This document shows positions 1 to 9,066 of a stretch of DNA of 64,000 nt, one piece after another. The DNA comes from Streptomyces toxytricini (GTDB lineage Bacteria; Actinomycetota; Actinomycetes; Streptomycetales; Streptomycetaceae). Within the stretch, counting starts at the first letter, position 1. Each line of letters begins with the position of its first letter. Location: NCBI RefSeq assembly GCF_014649915.1, contig NZ_BMTY01000001.1:403172-467171 (forward strand), written 5' to 3'. The position numbers and the translations under genes were made by a program. The notes below the pieces were generated by a model. It saw only the letters and a program-made list of their open reading frames with translations, searched no databases and was not told where the DNA came from.

Positions 1-708
1 GCGGTCGACATCTCGAACCCGGCCGCGGCCCGGCTCGTCGACGAGCTGCTGCGCGAGTACCTGCCGCTGTTCCCCGGCACCGCCTGGCACCTGGGCGCCG
101 ACGAGTACCAGGCGCTCGTCTACCGCGACCCGCAGGCGTCCTTCCCGCAGCTGGCCCGCGCCGCCCGGGAGCGGTTCGGGCCGTCCGCGAAGGTCCAGGA
201 CCTGGCGACGGGCTGGCTCAACGACCGGGCGGCCGTCGTCCGCTCCGCGGGCCGGGTGCCGAAGGCCTGGAACGACGGCTTCTTCGCCGGCGGCGTCGCG
301 AAGCCCGCCGCCGACATCCAGGCCGAGTACTGGACGGGGCGCGAGATCGGGGCGCGTCCGCCGCTGCCCTACCTGGAAGAGGGCCGCAAGGTCGTCAACC
401 TCAACGACGAGTACCTGTACTACGTCCTCGGCGAGCCGAACGACTTCGCCTACCCGACGGGGCAGCGCATCTACGAGGAGTGGACGCCGCTGGTGCTGCG
501 GGGCAGCACCCCCGTCCCGGCCCGCTACGCGCCGCAGATCCTGGGCGCGCGCTTCGCGGTCTGGTGCGACCTCGCCGGGGCGCAGACCCAGGAGCAGGTG
601 GCCGCCGGGATCCGGCTCCCGCTGGCGGCGCTTGCGCAGAAGGTGTGGGACGCCCGTCCGCCGCAACAGGACTGGGCTTCGTTCAAGGCTCTCGCGGACC
701 GGCTCTGA
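1..708 (+). CDS. beta-N-acetylhexosaminidase (GH20), 3' part only
   Basis: The reading frame is open from base 1, so the start lies outside the window; 235 codons are visible. GH20 enzymes remove terminal N-acetylglucosamine or N-acetylgalactosamine from chitin oligomers and glycans. The visible part begins just before the family signature HLGADEY (residues 35-41), whose Asp-Glu pair is the substrate-polarising and acid/base pair of GH20. Trp-rich stretches downstream (EYWTG, AVWCD) fit the end of the TIM barrel that lines the sugar pocket. The N-terminal half cannot be judged. A secreted chitin-turnover role is usual in Streptomyces but no signal peptide is visible here. Confidence 0.85.
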   Translation, partial: AVDISNPAAARLVDELLREYLPLFPGTAWHLGADEYQALVYRDPQASFPQLARAARERFGPSAKVQDLATGWLNDRAAVVRSAGRVPKAWNDGFFAGGVAKPAADIQAEYWTGREIGARPPLPYLEEGRKVVNLNDEYLYYVLGEPNDFAYPTGQRIYEEWTPLVLRGSTPVPARYAPQILGARFAVWCDLAGAQTQEQVAAGIRLPLAALAQKVWDARPPQQDWASFKALADRL

Positions 709-735
709 GGGCCGGCCCCGAGGAGTTCCCGGAGG

Positions 736-1047
736 TCAGCCGGTGCGGCTGCCGGCACGCTCGCGGCGCTGCCATCGGTACCGGGCCACCTGCGCGAGCA
801 GCGGCAGCGCCATGGCGACGGTCAGGGTCCAGGCTGCGGCGAAGGCCCAGATCAGCGGCGGTGACACCGTCACCGCGGCCGCGATCAGCAGGCCCAGCGT
901 GACGACTCCGAGTGCGCCCGCGGCCATGGCCTGGTGGCGCGGTCGCGCGAAGCGCATGATCCGGTCCAGGGACCGGTCGGCCTTGAGGTGCGCCTCGATC
1001 GAGGAGAGCGCGCGCCGTTCGCGGTCGGAGAGTCCTGCTCCGTCCAT
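736..1047 (-). CDS. DUF3040 family small membrane protein
   Basis: Protein of 103 residues. The N-terminus (LSDRERRALSSIEAHL) is the typical opening of DUF3040 proteins, followed by a basic stretch and two membrane helices at about residues 40-60 and 65-85. ATG at 1047 is chosen over the GTG three bases upstream because a GGAGG lies 6-7 nt before it. The family is common in actinomycetes and has no established function. It converges on the GH20 gene with only 27 bp between the stops. Confidence 0.8.
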   Translation of the reverse strand: MDGAGLSDRERRALSSIEAHLKADRSLDRIMRFARPRHQAMAAGALGVVTLGLLIAAAVTVSPPLIWAFAAAWTLTVAMALPLLAQVARYRWQRRERAGSRTG

Positions 1048-1190
1048 CACGTACCTCCAGGGTCTGCCGCCGCCGGGTGCGGACCGCAGCCGCTGACCTG
1101 CCGTTACCCGCCCGAGCGCGGGTCAATCCCCGCGGCCGGGGCCCGGCCCGCCGGGGCGGGGCGGCCGTGCCGCGGGGACCGGCCTGCCGG

Positions 1191-1997
1191 TCACCAGATG
1201 GAGTCGACCCACTCCGGGTGGTCGATGAACGGGTTCCGGTTGTGCTGGTAGACGTCGAAGATCACCTGGTTCCGGCGGCGCTCGAAGGCGTCCGGCGGGT
1301 CGATCCGGTTCCACTCCTTCAGCACGGAGATCCGGCCCATGGCCGGGGCGCTGCCGTTGCCGACCCGGTCGTTGACCTCCAGGTCGGCGAAGCCGTCGCC
1401 GCCGTCGTAGCGGACGGCCATGTAGAGGAGCATGCGGGCCACGTCGCCCTTGACGGCGTCGCGGGGCTCGAAGGAGTCGGCGTCGGTGAGGCTGCCGGGG
1501 GCCTCGGGGACCGGGCTGCCGCCCTCGTCGAAGTCCTTGTTGCCGCGGATGTTGTTGACGGTGACGTCCTCCGGGCGCAGGTGGTGCAGGTCGGTGCCCG
1601 GACCGGTGGTGGTGCCGAAGTCGCCGTGGCTCTTGGCCCAGACGTGCTCGCGGTTCCAGTCGTCGGAGTCGCCGCCGTAGGACGACTTGGACTGCGAGCG
1701 GCCGGAGTACACCAGGATCACGTTGTTCGGGTTGGCGGGGTCCTGGTCGGTCGCCTTCAGCGCGTTCCACACGCTGCTGTAGCCGATCTTCGACTGGTTC
1801 TTCACGATGTCGTGGAGGGCGGTCTTCAGGGCGGCGCCGGTCTTGCCCTCGGCGGGGGCGTAGTAGGCGTCGTACGCGGCCACGGAGGCGGCCGTGTCCG
1901 CCTGCCGGATCGTTCCGGCCGACGCCGCGGCCGGTATGCCGATCAGCGTGGCGGCGGCGAGACCGACCGCCCAGGCGGAATGACGGGACATCTTCAT
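1191..1997 (-). CDS. secreted endonuclease I family nuclease
   Basis: Protein of 268 residues with a signal peptide (residues 1-27, ending AAASAG). It carries NREHVWAKSHG followed by GTDLHHLRP, the His-metal signature of the EndA/Vvn/NucM (endonuclease I) nucleases, which cut DNA and sometimes RNA non-specifically using one divalent metal. Length and architecture match extracellular Streptomyces family members. A role in nucleic-acid scavenging or DNA breakdown during development is inference. It is transcribed alone; its 5' leader contains a perfect hairpin (see 2027-2049). Confidence 0.88.
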   Translation of the reverse strand: MKMSRHSAWAVGLAAATLIGIPAAASAGTIRQADTAASVAAYDAYYAPAEGKTGAALKTALHDIVKNQSKIGYSSVWNALKATDQDPANPNNVILVYSGRSQSKSSYGGDSDDWNREHVWAKSHGDFGTTTGPGTDLHHLRPEDVTVNNIRGNKDFDEGGSPVPEAPGSLTDADSFEPRDAVKGDVARMLLYMAVRYDGGDGFADLEVNDRVGNGSAPAMGRISVLKEWNRIDPPDAFERRRNQVIFDVYQHNRNPFIDHPEWVDSIW

Positions 1998-2026
1998 GGT
2001 GTGGGGGACCTCTTCACGTGCACCGC

Positions 2027-2049
2027 TCCCGCCAAGGCGGTTGGCGGGA
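2027..2049 (-). promoter_or_regulatory. perfect inverted repeat in leader of endonuclease gene
   Basis: TCCCGCCAA, a 5-nt loop GGCGG, and TTGGCGGGA form a perfect 9-bp dyad 30-52 nt upstream of the endonuclease ATG. It could be a repressor operator or an mRNA hairpin ahead of the ribosome binding site. The sequence alone does not distinguish these. Confidence 0.45.
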
Positions 2050-2194
2050 CGTCAGGTGGCAGAGCGAGGTCATATTGTCATGCGCCGGACAACTCATGGC
2101 CACGGGCGGGGAGCTGGGACTTTAACGCTCCGCCAAAACGCCCCGCGGCTCCGGTCCGGGCGGACCCGCCGCGGCCCGCCCGCCACCGTCACCC

Positions 2195-2221
2195 CGCCGG
2201 CCCGATCCGCACGGGCCGGCG
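2195..2221 (-). terminator. hairpin terminator of binding-protein gene
   Basis: A perfect 10-bp GC stem (CGCCGGCCCG / CGGGCCGGCG) with a 7-nt loop lies about 10 bp beyond the stop codon of the lipoprotein gene. There is no U-tract, which is normal for Streptomyces terminators. Confidence 0.65.
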
Positions 2222-2230
2222 GGCGGGGCG

Positions 2231-3046
2231 TCAGCTGCCCGTCGTGATCGGGGGCGCCGGCTCGTTCTTGTAGTTGGCCGGGCCGAAGTTCTTCTTCACG
2301 GCCGCGTCCCAGGACCCGTCCTGCACCATCTTCTTCAGGGCGGCGTTGATCTTGGCCTGGAGGTCCTTGCTGCCCTTCTTGATGCCGATGCCGTAGCTCT
2401 CGTTGCTGAGGTTCAGACCCACCAGCTTGAACTTGCCGGCGTTCTCCTTCTTGGCCGCGTAGCCGGCCAGGATGGAGTTGTCCGTGGTCATCGCGGCGAC
2501 ACGGCCCTCTTCGAGGGCGACGATGCACTCCGAGTAGCTCTGCAGCTCCAGCAGGCTGGCCTTGGGCGCCAGGGTCTGCTTGATGTTCTGCGCCGACGTG
2601 GAGCCCGTGACCGAGCAGAGCTCCTTGTTGTTCAGGTCCTCGGCCTTGGTGATCGAATTCTCGCCGGCGCGGACGAGCAGGTCCTGGTGGGCGATGAAGT
2701 ACGGGCCGGCGAAGTCGACCTGCTCCTTGCGCTTGTCGCTGATCGAGTACGACGCGGCGACGAACTTGACCTCGTTGTACTGGAGCAGCAGTTCGCGATC
2801 GGAGCTGTCGACCTTCTTGAACGAGATCTGTTCCGGCTTGTAGCCGAGTTCCTTGCCGATGTAGGTGGCGACGTCCACGTCGAATCCGGAGAACGTGCCG
2901 CCCGGCTCGCGGTAGCCCACGCCCGGCTGGTCGAACTTGATGCCGACCGAGAGGGTCCCCTGGGGGCCTTCGTCGCCGCCGCAACCGGTGGCGGTCAGGG
3001 CGAGGCCGATCACTGCGGCGGCCGCACCGGCCTTGGGAACCCTCAT
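2231..3046 (-). CDS. amino-acid ABC transporter substrate-binding lipoprotein (SBP family 3)
   Basis: Lipoprotein of 271 residues with a signal peptide ending in the lipobox LTATGC (Cys about residue 22). The rest is a family 3 solute-binding protein: GTFSGFDVDVATYIGKELG, then VDFAGPYFIAHQDLLVRAG, the usual motifs of glutamate/polar amino-acid receptors. ATG at 3046 has GAGGAAAG upstream; a longer frame upstream is ignored because it puts the signal peptide internally. No permease or ATPase gene is adjacent, so this is an orphan receptor that must share a transporter encoded elsewhere. Ligand identity cannot be read from the sequence. Confidence 0.88.
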   Translation of the reverse strand: MRVPKAGAAAAVIGLALTATGCGGDEGPQGTLSVGIKFDQPGVGYREPGGTFSGFDVDVATYIGKELGYKPEQISFKKVDSSDRELLLQYNEVKFVAASYSISDKRKEQVDFAGPYFIAHQDLLVRAGENSITKAEDLNNKELCSVTGSTSAQNIKQTLAPKASLLELQSYSECIVALEEGRVAAMTTDNSILAGYAAKKENAGKFKLVGLNLSNESYGIGIKKGSKDLQAKINAALKKMVQDGSWDAAVKKNFGPANYKNEPAPPITTGS

Positions 3047-3401
3047 GTTGTGCACTCTTTCCTCAGGACGCGGAGGGCGCGGAGCGGGATCACCGGACCG
3101 CGCGGAGACCGCGGGGACGTACTGGGCGTCAAGACGCGTGTACCAGGAAGCTAGGAACGCCTTCGGCGCGGTGTCACGGCAATTGAGCGAAACTTGAGGT
3201 AACGATCCGGCTCGGCCGGAGTTTGTGTGGCGAATACGCCTACAGGCGGGATGGTGGGGATATGTCTGATTTTGGATTCGGGCGTCAGGTGACGCCAATT
3301 AGCCCTTAAGCGGCTGATGGTTCAGGTCTGCCGAATTCGGGCATTGCGGCGTTCAAACTGGTGATCGAGAACGGTCTGGCTGCCGCTATGATCTGCGCAG
3401 C
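3047..3401. other. intergenic region upstream of binding-protein gene
   Basis: This stretch of 355 bp holds the leader and promoter of the minus-strand lipoprotein gene and is less GC-rich than its surroundings, especially 3180-3400. I see no convincing coding frame and no clear promoter hexamers. The tRNA-like gene begins at its right edge. Confidence 0.5.
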
Positions 3402-3474
3402 AAGGCCGTAGCGCAGAGGTCGTCGCGCCCAAGCATCGAGCTGGAGGACGTCGGTTCGAATCCGACCGGTCTTG
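3402..3474 (+). tRNA. tRNA-like gene with degenerate anticodon arm
   Basis: A 7-bp acceptor stem (AAGGCCG 3402-3408 with CGGTCTT 3467-3473, one G-U) can extend to 9 bp outward. There is a 4-bp D stem GCGC/GCGC around a 10-nt loop, and a perfect T arm GTCGG-TTCGAAT-CCGAC (3450-3466). The anticodon arm (3429-3443) has only 15 nt and does not form a normal 5-bp stem with a 7-nt loop; the best fold leaves a bulge and an ATCGA loop. CCA is not encoded. Bases 3408-3428 are identical to the D arm of the minus-strand tRNA-like gene at 56582-56656. It may be a pseudo-tRNA or a non-decoding tRNA-like RNA. Confidence 0.5.
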
Positions 3475-3529
3475 CGCCCTACCTGTTGTGGCGGACGCCG
3501 GGCACCGGCGAGAAACCGGTGGAGTGGTG

Positions 3530-4669
3530 ATGACACGGTCCATACCCGTACGGTGCCCCGCGATCGAGCACCCCGACCTGCCGCTCGCCGACCCCGCCCG
3601 CCTCGACCCGCTGCTCGCGCGGCTCGCCGCCGCCGAACCCGTCGCGGCCGACGAGGCCTTCGCCCTCGGCACCCTGCGCGCCGACGGCCGCGTCGACCTC
3701 TGCAAGCAGGGCCTCGGACCCGCCGGCGGAGCTCGGGTCGCCGCGGCCGCAGCGCGCTCGCCGCACGCCCGCCACCTGCTGCTCGGCACCAACTCCCTCG
3801 GCGACGAAGGAGCCCGCAGCCTTGCCGCGGCCCTCGCCGCCGGACACGGACTGCACACCCTCTACCTCGGCTGCAACCGCATCGGCCCCGACGGCGCCGA
3901 CGCCCTCGCGGACGCACTCGCCGACGACACCACCGCCAAAGCCCTCTGGCTCAAGCGGAACCCGCTCCACCAGGACGGCGCCCGGACCCTCGCGGCCCTG
4001 CTGCGCCGCAACCGCACCCTGCGCACCCTCGACCTCGTCAACACCGGCATCGGCAGCGAGGGCGTACGCCTCCTCCTCGACGCCCTGCGCACCCGCGAGA
4101 CCCCGCTGGAGCGGCTCTTCCTCGGCGGCAACGGCCTCACCGCCGACGACGCGCCACTGCTCGCCGCCCTCATCCGGGAAGCCGGCGTCCGCGAGCTGTA
4201 CCTGCCCGCCAACCACCTCGGGGACGCCGGCGCCGCCGTCCTCGCCGCCGCCGCGGCCGCCGACCCCGACCGCCCCGTCCGCCTCGGACTCGGCGGCAAC
4301 GGCATCGGCCCGGCCGGAGCCAGGGCCCTCGCCGACGCCCTCGGCGGCATCGAAGCCCTGGACCTCGGACGCGCCCGCTCCGAGCGCAGCCTCGGCGCAC
4401 CCGGCAACGCCACCGGCGACGACGGCGCGTACGCCCTCGCCTCCGCGCTCCCCGGCAGCCCGCTGCGCCGCCTGGAGCTGCGGCACACCGGCCTCACCGG
4501 CCGCGGGGCGAAGGGCCTCCTCGCCGCGGTCCACGACGGCTCCCCGCTGGAGTACGTCGGCCTCGGCCCCGGCCTGCCCCGCCGGGTGAAGCGGTCCCTC
4601 ACCGCCCGGCTGCGCCCCGCCCGGCCCGCCCACCCCGACCTCGGCGCGATCACGAGCGTGTACCGGTGA
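3530..4669 (+). CDS. leucine-rich repeat protein (ribonuclease-inhibitor type)
   Basis: Protein of 379 residues made mostly of LRRs of the RI type; units such as LLLGTNSLGDEGARSLAAAL and LYLGCNRIGPDGADALADAL recur about every 28 residues through roughly residue 340. Such proteins form horseshoe-shaped binding surfaces and have no catalytic motif; no signal peptide or membrane helix is seen, so it should be cytosolic. ATG at 3530 is preferred to the upstream GTG (3488) because GGAG sits 8-9 nt before it. It is the first gene of a four-gene translationally coupled cassette: its TGA overlaps the GTG of the ankyrin gene. A recognition or scaffold role within the cassette is inference. Confidence 0.85.
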   Translation: MTRSIPVRCPAIEHPDLPLADPARLDPLLARLAAAEPVAADEAFALGTLRADGRVDLCKQGLGPAGGARVAAAAARSPHARHLLLGTNSLGDEGARSLAAALAAGHGLHTLYLGCNRIGPDGADALADALADDTTAKALWLKRNPLHQDGARTLAALLRRNRTLRTLDLVNTGIGSEGVRLLLDALRTRETPLERLFLGGNGLTADDAPLLAALIREAGVRELYLPANHLGDAGAAVLAAAAAADPDRPVRLGLGGNGIGPAGARALADALGGIEALDLGRARSERSLGAPGNATGDDGAYALASALPGSPLRRLELRHTGLTGRGAKGLLAAVHDGSPLEYVGLGPGLPRRVKRSLTARLRPARPAHPDLGAITSVYR

Positions 4670-6510
4670 ACGCCGGCCCGCGCCGCCCCGCCACCGACCC
4701 CCGGCTCCCCGGCGGCCTCCGCCACGAGGACGGCCCGGTCTGGCAGCGCATCCGCCGCCACGCCGTCCCCGCACGGATGATCGAGGACGCCACCGCCCGC
4801 CGCCTCGCCGGCGACTGGCGCGCCGCCTGCGCGGCCGCCGCCGTCGACGTCCGCTTCGACCTGTCCGAGGTCGCCGCCCGCCACGGGGCCGCCGTCGCCG
4901 AGGCGGCGGAGGACGACCTGCTCCACCTCGCCCCCGACCTCGTGCGCTGGCACCTGCCCCGCCTCCTCGGCGGACGCACCACCCTCACCCCGAACGTCCG
5001 CGTCCTGCTCGCCCGCTACGGCGGCGGGCCAGGCGCCCCGGTCCTCTCCGCCACCACCGGACCGATGGCTGACGGCCCGCAGCGGCTGCGGCTGCACTGC
5101 GCGCCCCTCCACCCGGCGGACGCCAACCGGAGCACGCACCACACGGCGCCCTCCTACCGGCACGAGAACTGGATCGCGGCCCGCCCCCTCTGGGACGCCC
5201 GGCAGGCCGCCGGACTGCGCGACCGCCTCACCGGCGGCGCCGGCCGGCTGCCGTTCCTCCACCCCGACGGCACCCCGCTCGACCCGGCCGCCTTCCCGGC
5301 CGCCGACCCCGGCGCGGGCGACCCGGCCGCACACGCCGAGTGGACCGCCCTCCTGCACGCCCGCGGGGACGCACCCGCCGCGTACGCGGCCGCAGGCCTC
5401 GAACGCGACACCGCGCCGTCGGAGACGGGCCCCCAGCAGGGCCGCGTCGACCCTGATGCCGTCCTCGCCGCCGGCGGCGTCGACCTGACCCGCCTGGAGC
5501 AGGAGGTGCGCCGGCTCGCCGACGCCGGCGAGGGCGGGCGGTTCACCGTGCCGACGGGCTGGTACGGCCTCCTCGTGCTCCGGCTGTCCGGGGACCGCGG
5601 GCTGCGCGTCTCCGGCGAGCGCCGCCAGTGGCACGCCTCCGCCGCCTCCGGACCCCGCCTGCCCGCGTTCGCGTACGAGCGGCTCCCCGACCTCGAACTC
5701 GTCCGCACGGGCCGCATCACCCCGCGCGAGCTCCACCCCCTGGTCGCCTCCTCGCTGTTCCCGGACGCCGGCCCCGCCGACGGCCCGCCCGGGCCCGCCG
5801 AGCCCCGGCCCGTCCGCGTACGCTGCCGCACCTCATGGCACGAGGTGCACTCCCGCGGCGGCACCCTGGACCTCCTCCACCACAGCGCCGAGGAGCAGCG
5901 GCGCGAGAGCGCCATGCGGGCCTTCGGCGGCGCCGTCACCGGCTGCTTCGCCGTCCAGCACGCCTGGACCGCGCCCGACGGCGTACGGCTGCCGCGCGCC
6001 CTGCGCGAGGAGCGGCGCGAGCTGTTCCTGCGCGTCCAGCACGGCGACACCGCGGGGGTCACGGCCCTGCTCGACGCGGGCACGGACCCGCGCGTCCGCG
6101 ACGGCCGCGGCTGCACGCTGCTGCACCTGCTGCCGCAGCTGGACCACTCCGCGCTGCTGCCGAGGCTCCTCGGCGCGGGCCTGTCCCCGGAGGTCCGGGA
6201 CGGGCTCGGCCGAACCCCGCTGGTCACCGCCGTCACCAACGGCGGCTCCGCCGACCTGGTGCGGGCGCTCGTCGCGGCCGGCAGCCGGATCGACGCCACC
6301 GACGAGGCCGACCTGTCGCTCGCCCAGATCATCCGCCGCTTCCGGCGCACCGACCTCGGCTTCCTGCGCAGCCGCGTCGAGGAGGAGTTCCCCGGCATCG
6401 GCGCCGACTGGTTCGACGACTGGATCGAGGAGCAGGAGGAGTACGCGGAAACGGACGACGACGCGGACGCCGGCCCCGACGCCGGTGCGGAAGAGGACGA
6501 CAGCGCATGA
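4666..6510 (+). CDS. large ankyrin-repeat protein of MoxR/VWA cassette
   Basis: Protein of 614 residues, GTG start in a 4-bp overlap with the LRR gene. Residues 1-440 match no family I recognise; they are rich in Arg, Ala and Trp and show no membrane helix or enzyme motif. From about residue 445 there are two to three ankyrin repeats (LFLRVQHGDTAGVTALLDAG, DGLGRTPLVTAVTNGGSADL). The tail ends with a Trp/Asp/Glu stretch (WFDDWIEEQEEY) and an acidic run. Its stop overlaps the ATG of the ATPase gene, implying stoichiometric synthesis. It could be an adaptor that brings targets to the ATPase; no function has been assigned from sequence. Confidence 0.8.
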   Translation: MNAGPRRPATDPRLPGGLRHEDGPVWQRIRRHAVPARMIEDATARRLAGDWRAACAAAAVDVRFDLSEVAARHGAAVAEAAEDDLLHLAPDLVRWHLPRLLGGRTTLTPNVRVLLARYGGGPGAPVLSATTGPMADGPQRLRLHCAPLHPADANRSTHHTAPSYRHENWIAARPLWDARQAAGLRDRLTGGAGRLPFLHPDGTPLDPAAFPAADPGAGDPAAHAEWTALLHARGDAPAAYAAAGLERDTAPSETGPQQGRVDPDAVLAAGGVDLTRLEQEVRRLADAGEGGRFTVPTGWYGLLVLRLSGDRGLRVSGERRQWHASAASGPRLPAFAYERLPDLELVRTGRITPRELHPLVASSLFPDAGPADGPPGPAEPRPVRVRCRTSWHEVHSRGGTLDLLHHSAEEQRRESAMRAFGGAVTGCFAVQHAWTAPDGVRLPRALREERRELFLRVQHGDTAGVTALLDAGTDPRVRDGRGCTLLHLLPQLDHSALLPRLLGAGLSPEVRDGLGRTPLVTAVTNGGSADLVRALVAAGSRIDATDEADLSLAQIIRRFRRTDLGFLRSRVEEEFPGIGADWFDDWIEEQEEYAETDDDADAGPDAGAEEDDSA

Positions 6511-7697
6511 GCAACGGTCAGCCGAGCGCCCTGGCGGCCGCCGACGCCCTCGGCGCGCGCCTGCGCGCCACCCGCACCGAGCCGGCGGCCAACCCGCAAC
6601 TGGAGGCGCTGGCCCTCGCCGTGGCGGCCAACCAGCCCGTCCTGCTGTGGGGCGAGCCGGGCATCGGCAAGTCCGCCGGGATGCAGCAGCTCGCCGACGC
6701 GCTCGGCACCGGCCTGGAGACCGTCATCGCCAGCGTCCACGAGCCGTCCGACTTCGCCGGACTGCCGATCGTCGGCGACGACCCGGCCACCACCGGCGTG
6801 CCCATGGCCCCGCCGGACTGGGCCGTCCGCCTCGCCCGCACCGGACACGGCCTGCTGTTCCTCGACGAGCTGTCCTCCGCCCCGCCCGCCGTGCAGGCCG
6901 CCCTGCTGCGCGTCGTCCTGGAGCGGCGCGTCGGCAGCCTCCTCCTCCCGGAGGGCGTGCGGATCGTCGCCGCGGCCAACCCGCCCGCCAGCGCGGCCGA
7001 CGGCTGGCACCTCAGCCCGCCGCTGGCCAACCGGTTCGTCCACCTCGACTGGGCGCACGACCCGCGCACCGTCGCCCGCGGCATGGCCGGCACCTGGCCG
7101 GAGACGGGCCTGCCCGCCGTCGACCCGGCCCGCATCCCCGGCGCGGTCGCCCGCGCCCGCGGCGTCGTCTCCGGCTTCCTGACGGCCCGGCCCGGGCTCG
7201 TCCACCACATGCCGAACGAGGCCGAGGCGCGCGGCCGCGCCTGGCCGTCCCCCCGGACCTGGGAGATGGCGCTGCGGCTGCTCGCCACCGGCTACGCGGC
7301 CGGCAGCAGCCGGGAAGCCCTCGCCGCAGCCCTGGCCGGCGCCGTCGGCGAGGGCGCCGGGCTGGAACTGCTGGCCTACCTGGAGAACCTCGACCTGCCC
7401 GACCCGGAGCGGGTGCTGGCCGATCCGGACGCCTTCGCCCTGCCCGACCGCGGCGACCGCCAACTGGCCTTCCTCATCGCCGTGGTCGCCGCGGTGCAGG
7501 CCGAGCCGACCCGGCCGCGCTGGGAGGCCGGCTGGGCGGTGCTGGCCAAGGCCGTGGACGCGGGCGTGCCGGACGTCGCGGCCCGGGCCGCCGCCGACCT
7601 CGCCGCGATGCGCGACCCGGACTGGCCGGTGCCCTCCGGCATCGACGCCTTCGTCGAACTGCTGCGGCTGTCCGGCGCGCTGCCCGGCGGCGGCTGA
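6507..7697 (+). CDS. MoxR-type AAA+ ATPase
   Basis: Protein of 396 residues. Walker A is GEPGIGKSA (about residues 52-60) and Walker B is LLFLDELSS, followed by an arginine-rich VVLERRVG, AAANPP (sensor 1) and LANRF, the usual order in MoxR ATPases. MoxR proteins act as chaperone-like remodelling ATPases, typically with a VWA-domain partner encoded next door, as here. The start is ATG in an ATGA overlap with the ankyrin gene; the VWA gene begins 5 bp after its stop. The C-terminal 150 residues probably form the AAA lid and a partner-binding extension. Confidence 0.88.
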   Translation: MSNGQPSALAAADALGARLRATRTEPAANPQLEALALAVAANQPVLLWGEPGIGKSAGMQQLADALGTGLETVIASVHEPSDFAGLPIVGDDPATTGVPMAPPDWAVRLARTGHGLLFLDELSSAPPAVQAALLRVVLERRVGSLLLPEGVRIVAAANPPASAADGWHLSPPLANRFVHLDWAHDPRTVARGMAGTWPETGLPAVDPARIPGAVARARGVVSGFLTARPGLVHHMPNEAEARGRAWPSPRTWEMALRLLATGYAAGSSREALAAALAGAVGEGAGLELLAYLENLDLPDPERVLADPDAFALPDRGDRQLAFLIAVVAAVQAEPTRPRWEAGWAVLAKAVDAGVPDVAARAAADLAAMRDPDWPVPSGIDAFVELLRLSGALPGGG

Positions 7698-7702
7698 CCC
7701 CC

Positions 7703-8935
7703 GTGGACACCCCTGCCGGGCCGCCGCGCCCCGCCGCCGGATCCGGGCCGGAGCCGGCCCGCCTGGACCGGGCGAAGCTGCTGGCCGCCCGTTACCGGGC
7801 CGCCGAGGCCCGGCCGTACCTGGCGTCGGCGCTGTACGCGCTGGCCGTCGTACCGAGCCCCGCCGTGCCCACGATGGGCGTGGACCGGCACTGGCGTGCG
7901 TACGTCTCCCCCCGCTTCGTGGACGGCACCCCGGTCGCGGAGCTCGCCGGGGTGTGGGTCCACGAGGTGGCCCACCTGCTGCGCGACCACCACGGCCGGG
8001 CGGCCCGGCTGCCGGCCGCCGACCAGCGCGACCACGTACGCGTCAACATCGCGCAGGACTGCGAGATCAACGACGACCTCCTCGCCGACGGGCTGCCGCT
8101 GCCCGAAGGGCGGATGGAGCCCCGCCTGTTCGGCCTGCCGACCGGCGGCCTGTTCGAGGGCTACCTGCCGGGCATCCCGCCCACCCCGCGCAACAGGCTC
8201 GACTGCGGGTCGGGCGCCCACGGTGTGCCGATGCCCTGGGAGACGGGCGGCGAGGGGCCCGGCGGCGTCGGCCGCATGGAGGCGGAGGCACTGCGCCGGC
8301 AGACCGCCCAGGCCATGCGTGCGCACCGGCGCAGCCGCGGGCACCTCCCCGCCGGCTGGCAGCGCTGGGCCGACGAGCTGCTGGAGCCGGCCGTCGACTG
8401 GCGCAAGGCGCTGTCCGGGGCGGTGCGGGAGGCGGCCGCCTGGGCGGGCGGCGCCGTCGACTACACCTACCGCCGGCCCTCGCGGCGCACGCCCGCGCTC
8501 GGCGGCCGCGTCGTGCTGCCGAGCCTGCGCAGACCGCTGCCGCGGGTCGCCGTCGTCATCGACACCTCCGGCTCCATGGGGGAGGCCGAACTGGCCGCCG
8601 CGCTGGCCGAGGTGACGGGCGTGCTGCGCGAGGTGGGGGTGCGCGGCAACAGGGTCGCGGTCCTGGCGTGCGACGCGGACGTGCACACCGTGACCCGGGT
8701 GACCCGGGCGGAGCAGGTGGTCCTGGAGGGCGGAGGCGGCACGGACATGGCCGTCGGCATCCGCGCCGCGCTGGCGCTGCCGGACCGGCCGGACATCGTG
8801 GTCGTGCTCACCGACGGGTACACGCCCTGGCCGCCGGAGCCGGTGTCCTGCCGGGTGGTCGCCGCACTGGTGGGGGAGACCCCGCCGGATCCGCCGGGCT
8901 GGGTCGAGACCGTACGCGTCCTGCCCGGGGCGTGA
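7703..8935 (+). CDS. VWA-like protein with N-terminal metallopeptidase-like domain
   Basis: Protein of 410 residues, GTG start, of the type annotated as DUF2201/VWA-like putative metallopeptidase. The N-terminal half contains HEVAHLLRDHH (HExxH zinc motif, about residues 90-100) followed by QDCEINDDL, as in the metallopeptidase-like domain. The C-terminal half is a VWA domain with an intact MIDAS: DTSGSMG, GGGTDM and LTDG. It is the last of the four coupled genes and the expected partner of the MoxR ATPase. Whether the HExxH site is proteolytic is not known for this family. Confidence 0.85.
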   Translation: MDTPAGPPRPAAGSGPEPARLDRAKLLAARYRAAEARPYLASALYALAVVPSPAVPTMGVDRHWRAYVSPRFVDGTPVAELAGVWVHEVAHLLRDHHGRAARLPAADQRDHVRVNIAQDCEINDDLLADGLPLPEGRMEPRLFGLPTGGLFEGYLPGIPPTPRNRLDCGSGAHGVPMPWETGGEGPGGVGRMEAEALRRQTAQAMRAHRRSRGHLPAGWQRWADELLEPAVDWRKALSGAVREAAAWAGGAVDYTYRRPSRRTPALGGRVVLPSLRRPLPRVAVVIDTSGSMGEAELAAALAEVTGVLREVGVRGNRVAVLACDADVHTVTRVTRAEQVVLEGGGGTDMAVGIRAALALPDRPDIVVVLTDGYTPWPPEPVSCRVVAALVGETPPDPPGWVETVRVLPGA

Positions 8936-9066
8936 GGCCCGGCGCCGGCCGAAGGCAGTGGCGCGCGCGGTAGCCGGGGCTGGCCGAGAACATGTGCCGG
9001 CGGCAGGTCCGCACGGCTCCGCATGACAGCATGGCCGGGCAAACCCGTGAAGCAGAGGGGGAGTTC

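Noticed and set aside
1128..1177. Possible terminator CCCCGCGGC/GCCGCGGGG between the DUF3040 and endonuclease genes
   Set aside because: The 32-nt loop and alternative pairings in this GC-rich stretch make it indistinguishable from chance.
3400..3475. Selenocysteine tRNA because of the possible 9-bp acceptor stem at 3400-3475
   Set aside because: There is no UCA anticodon, no long variable arm and no D-stem of six pairs; the anticodon arm is degenerate.
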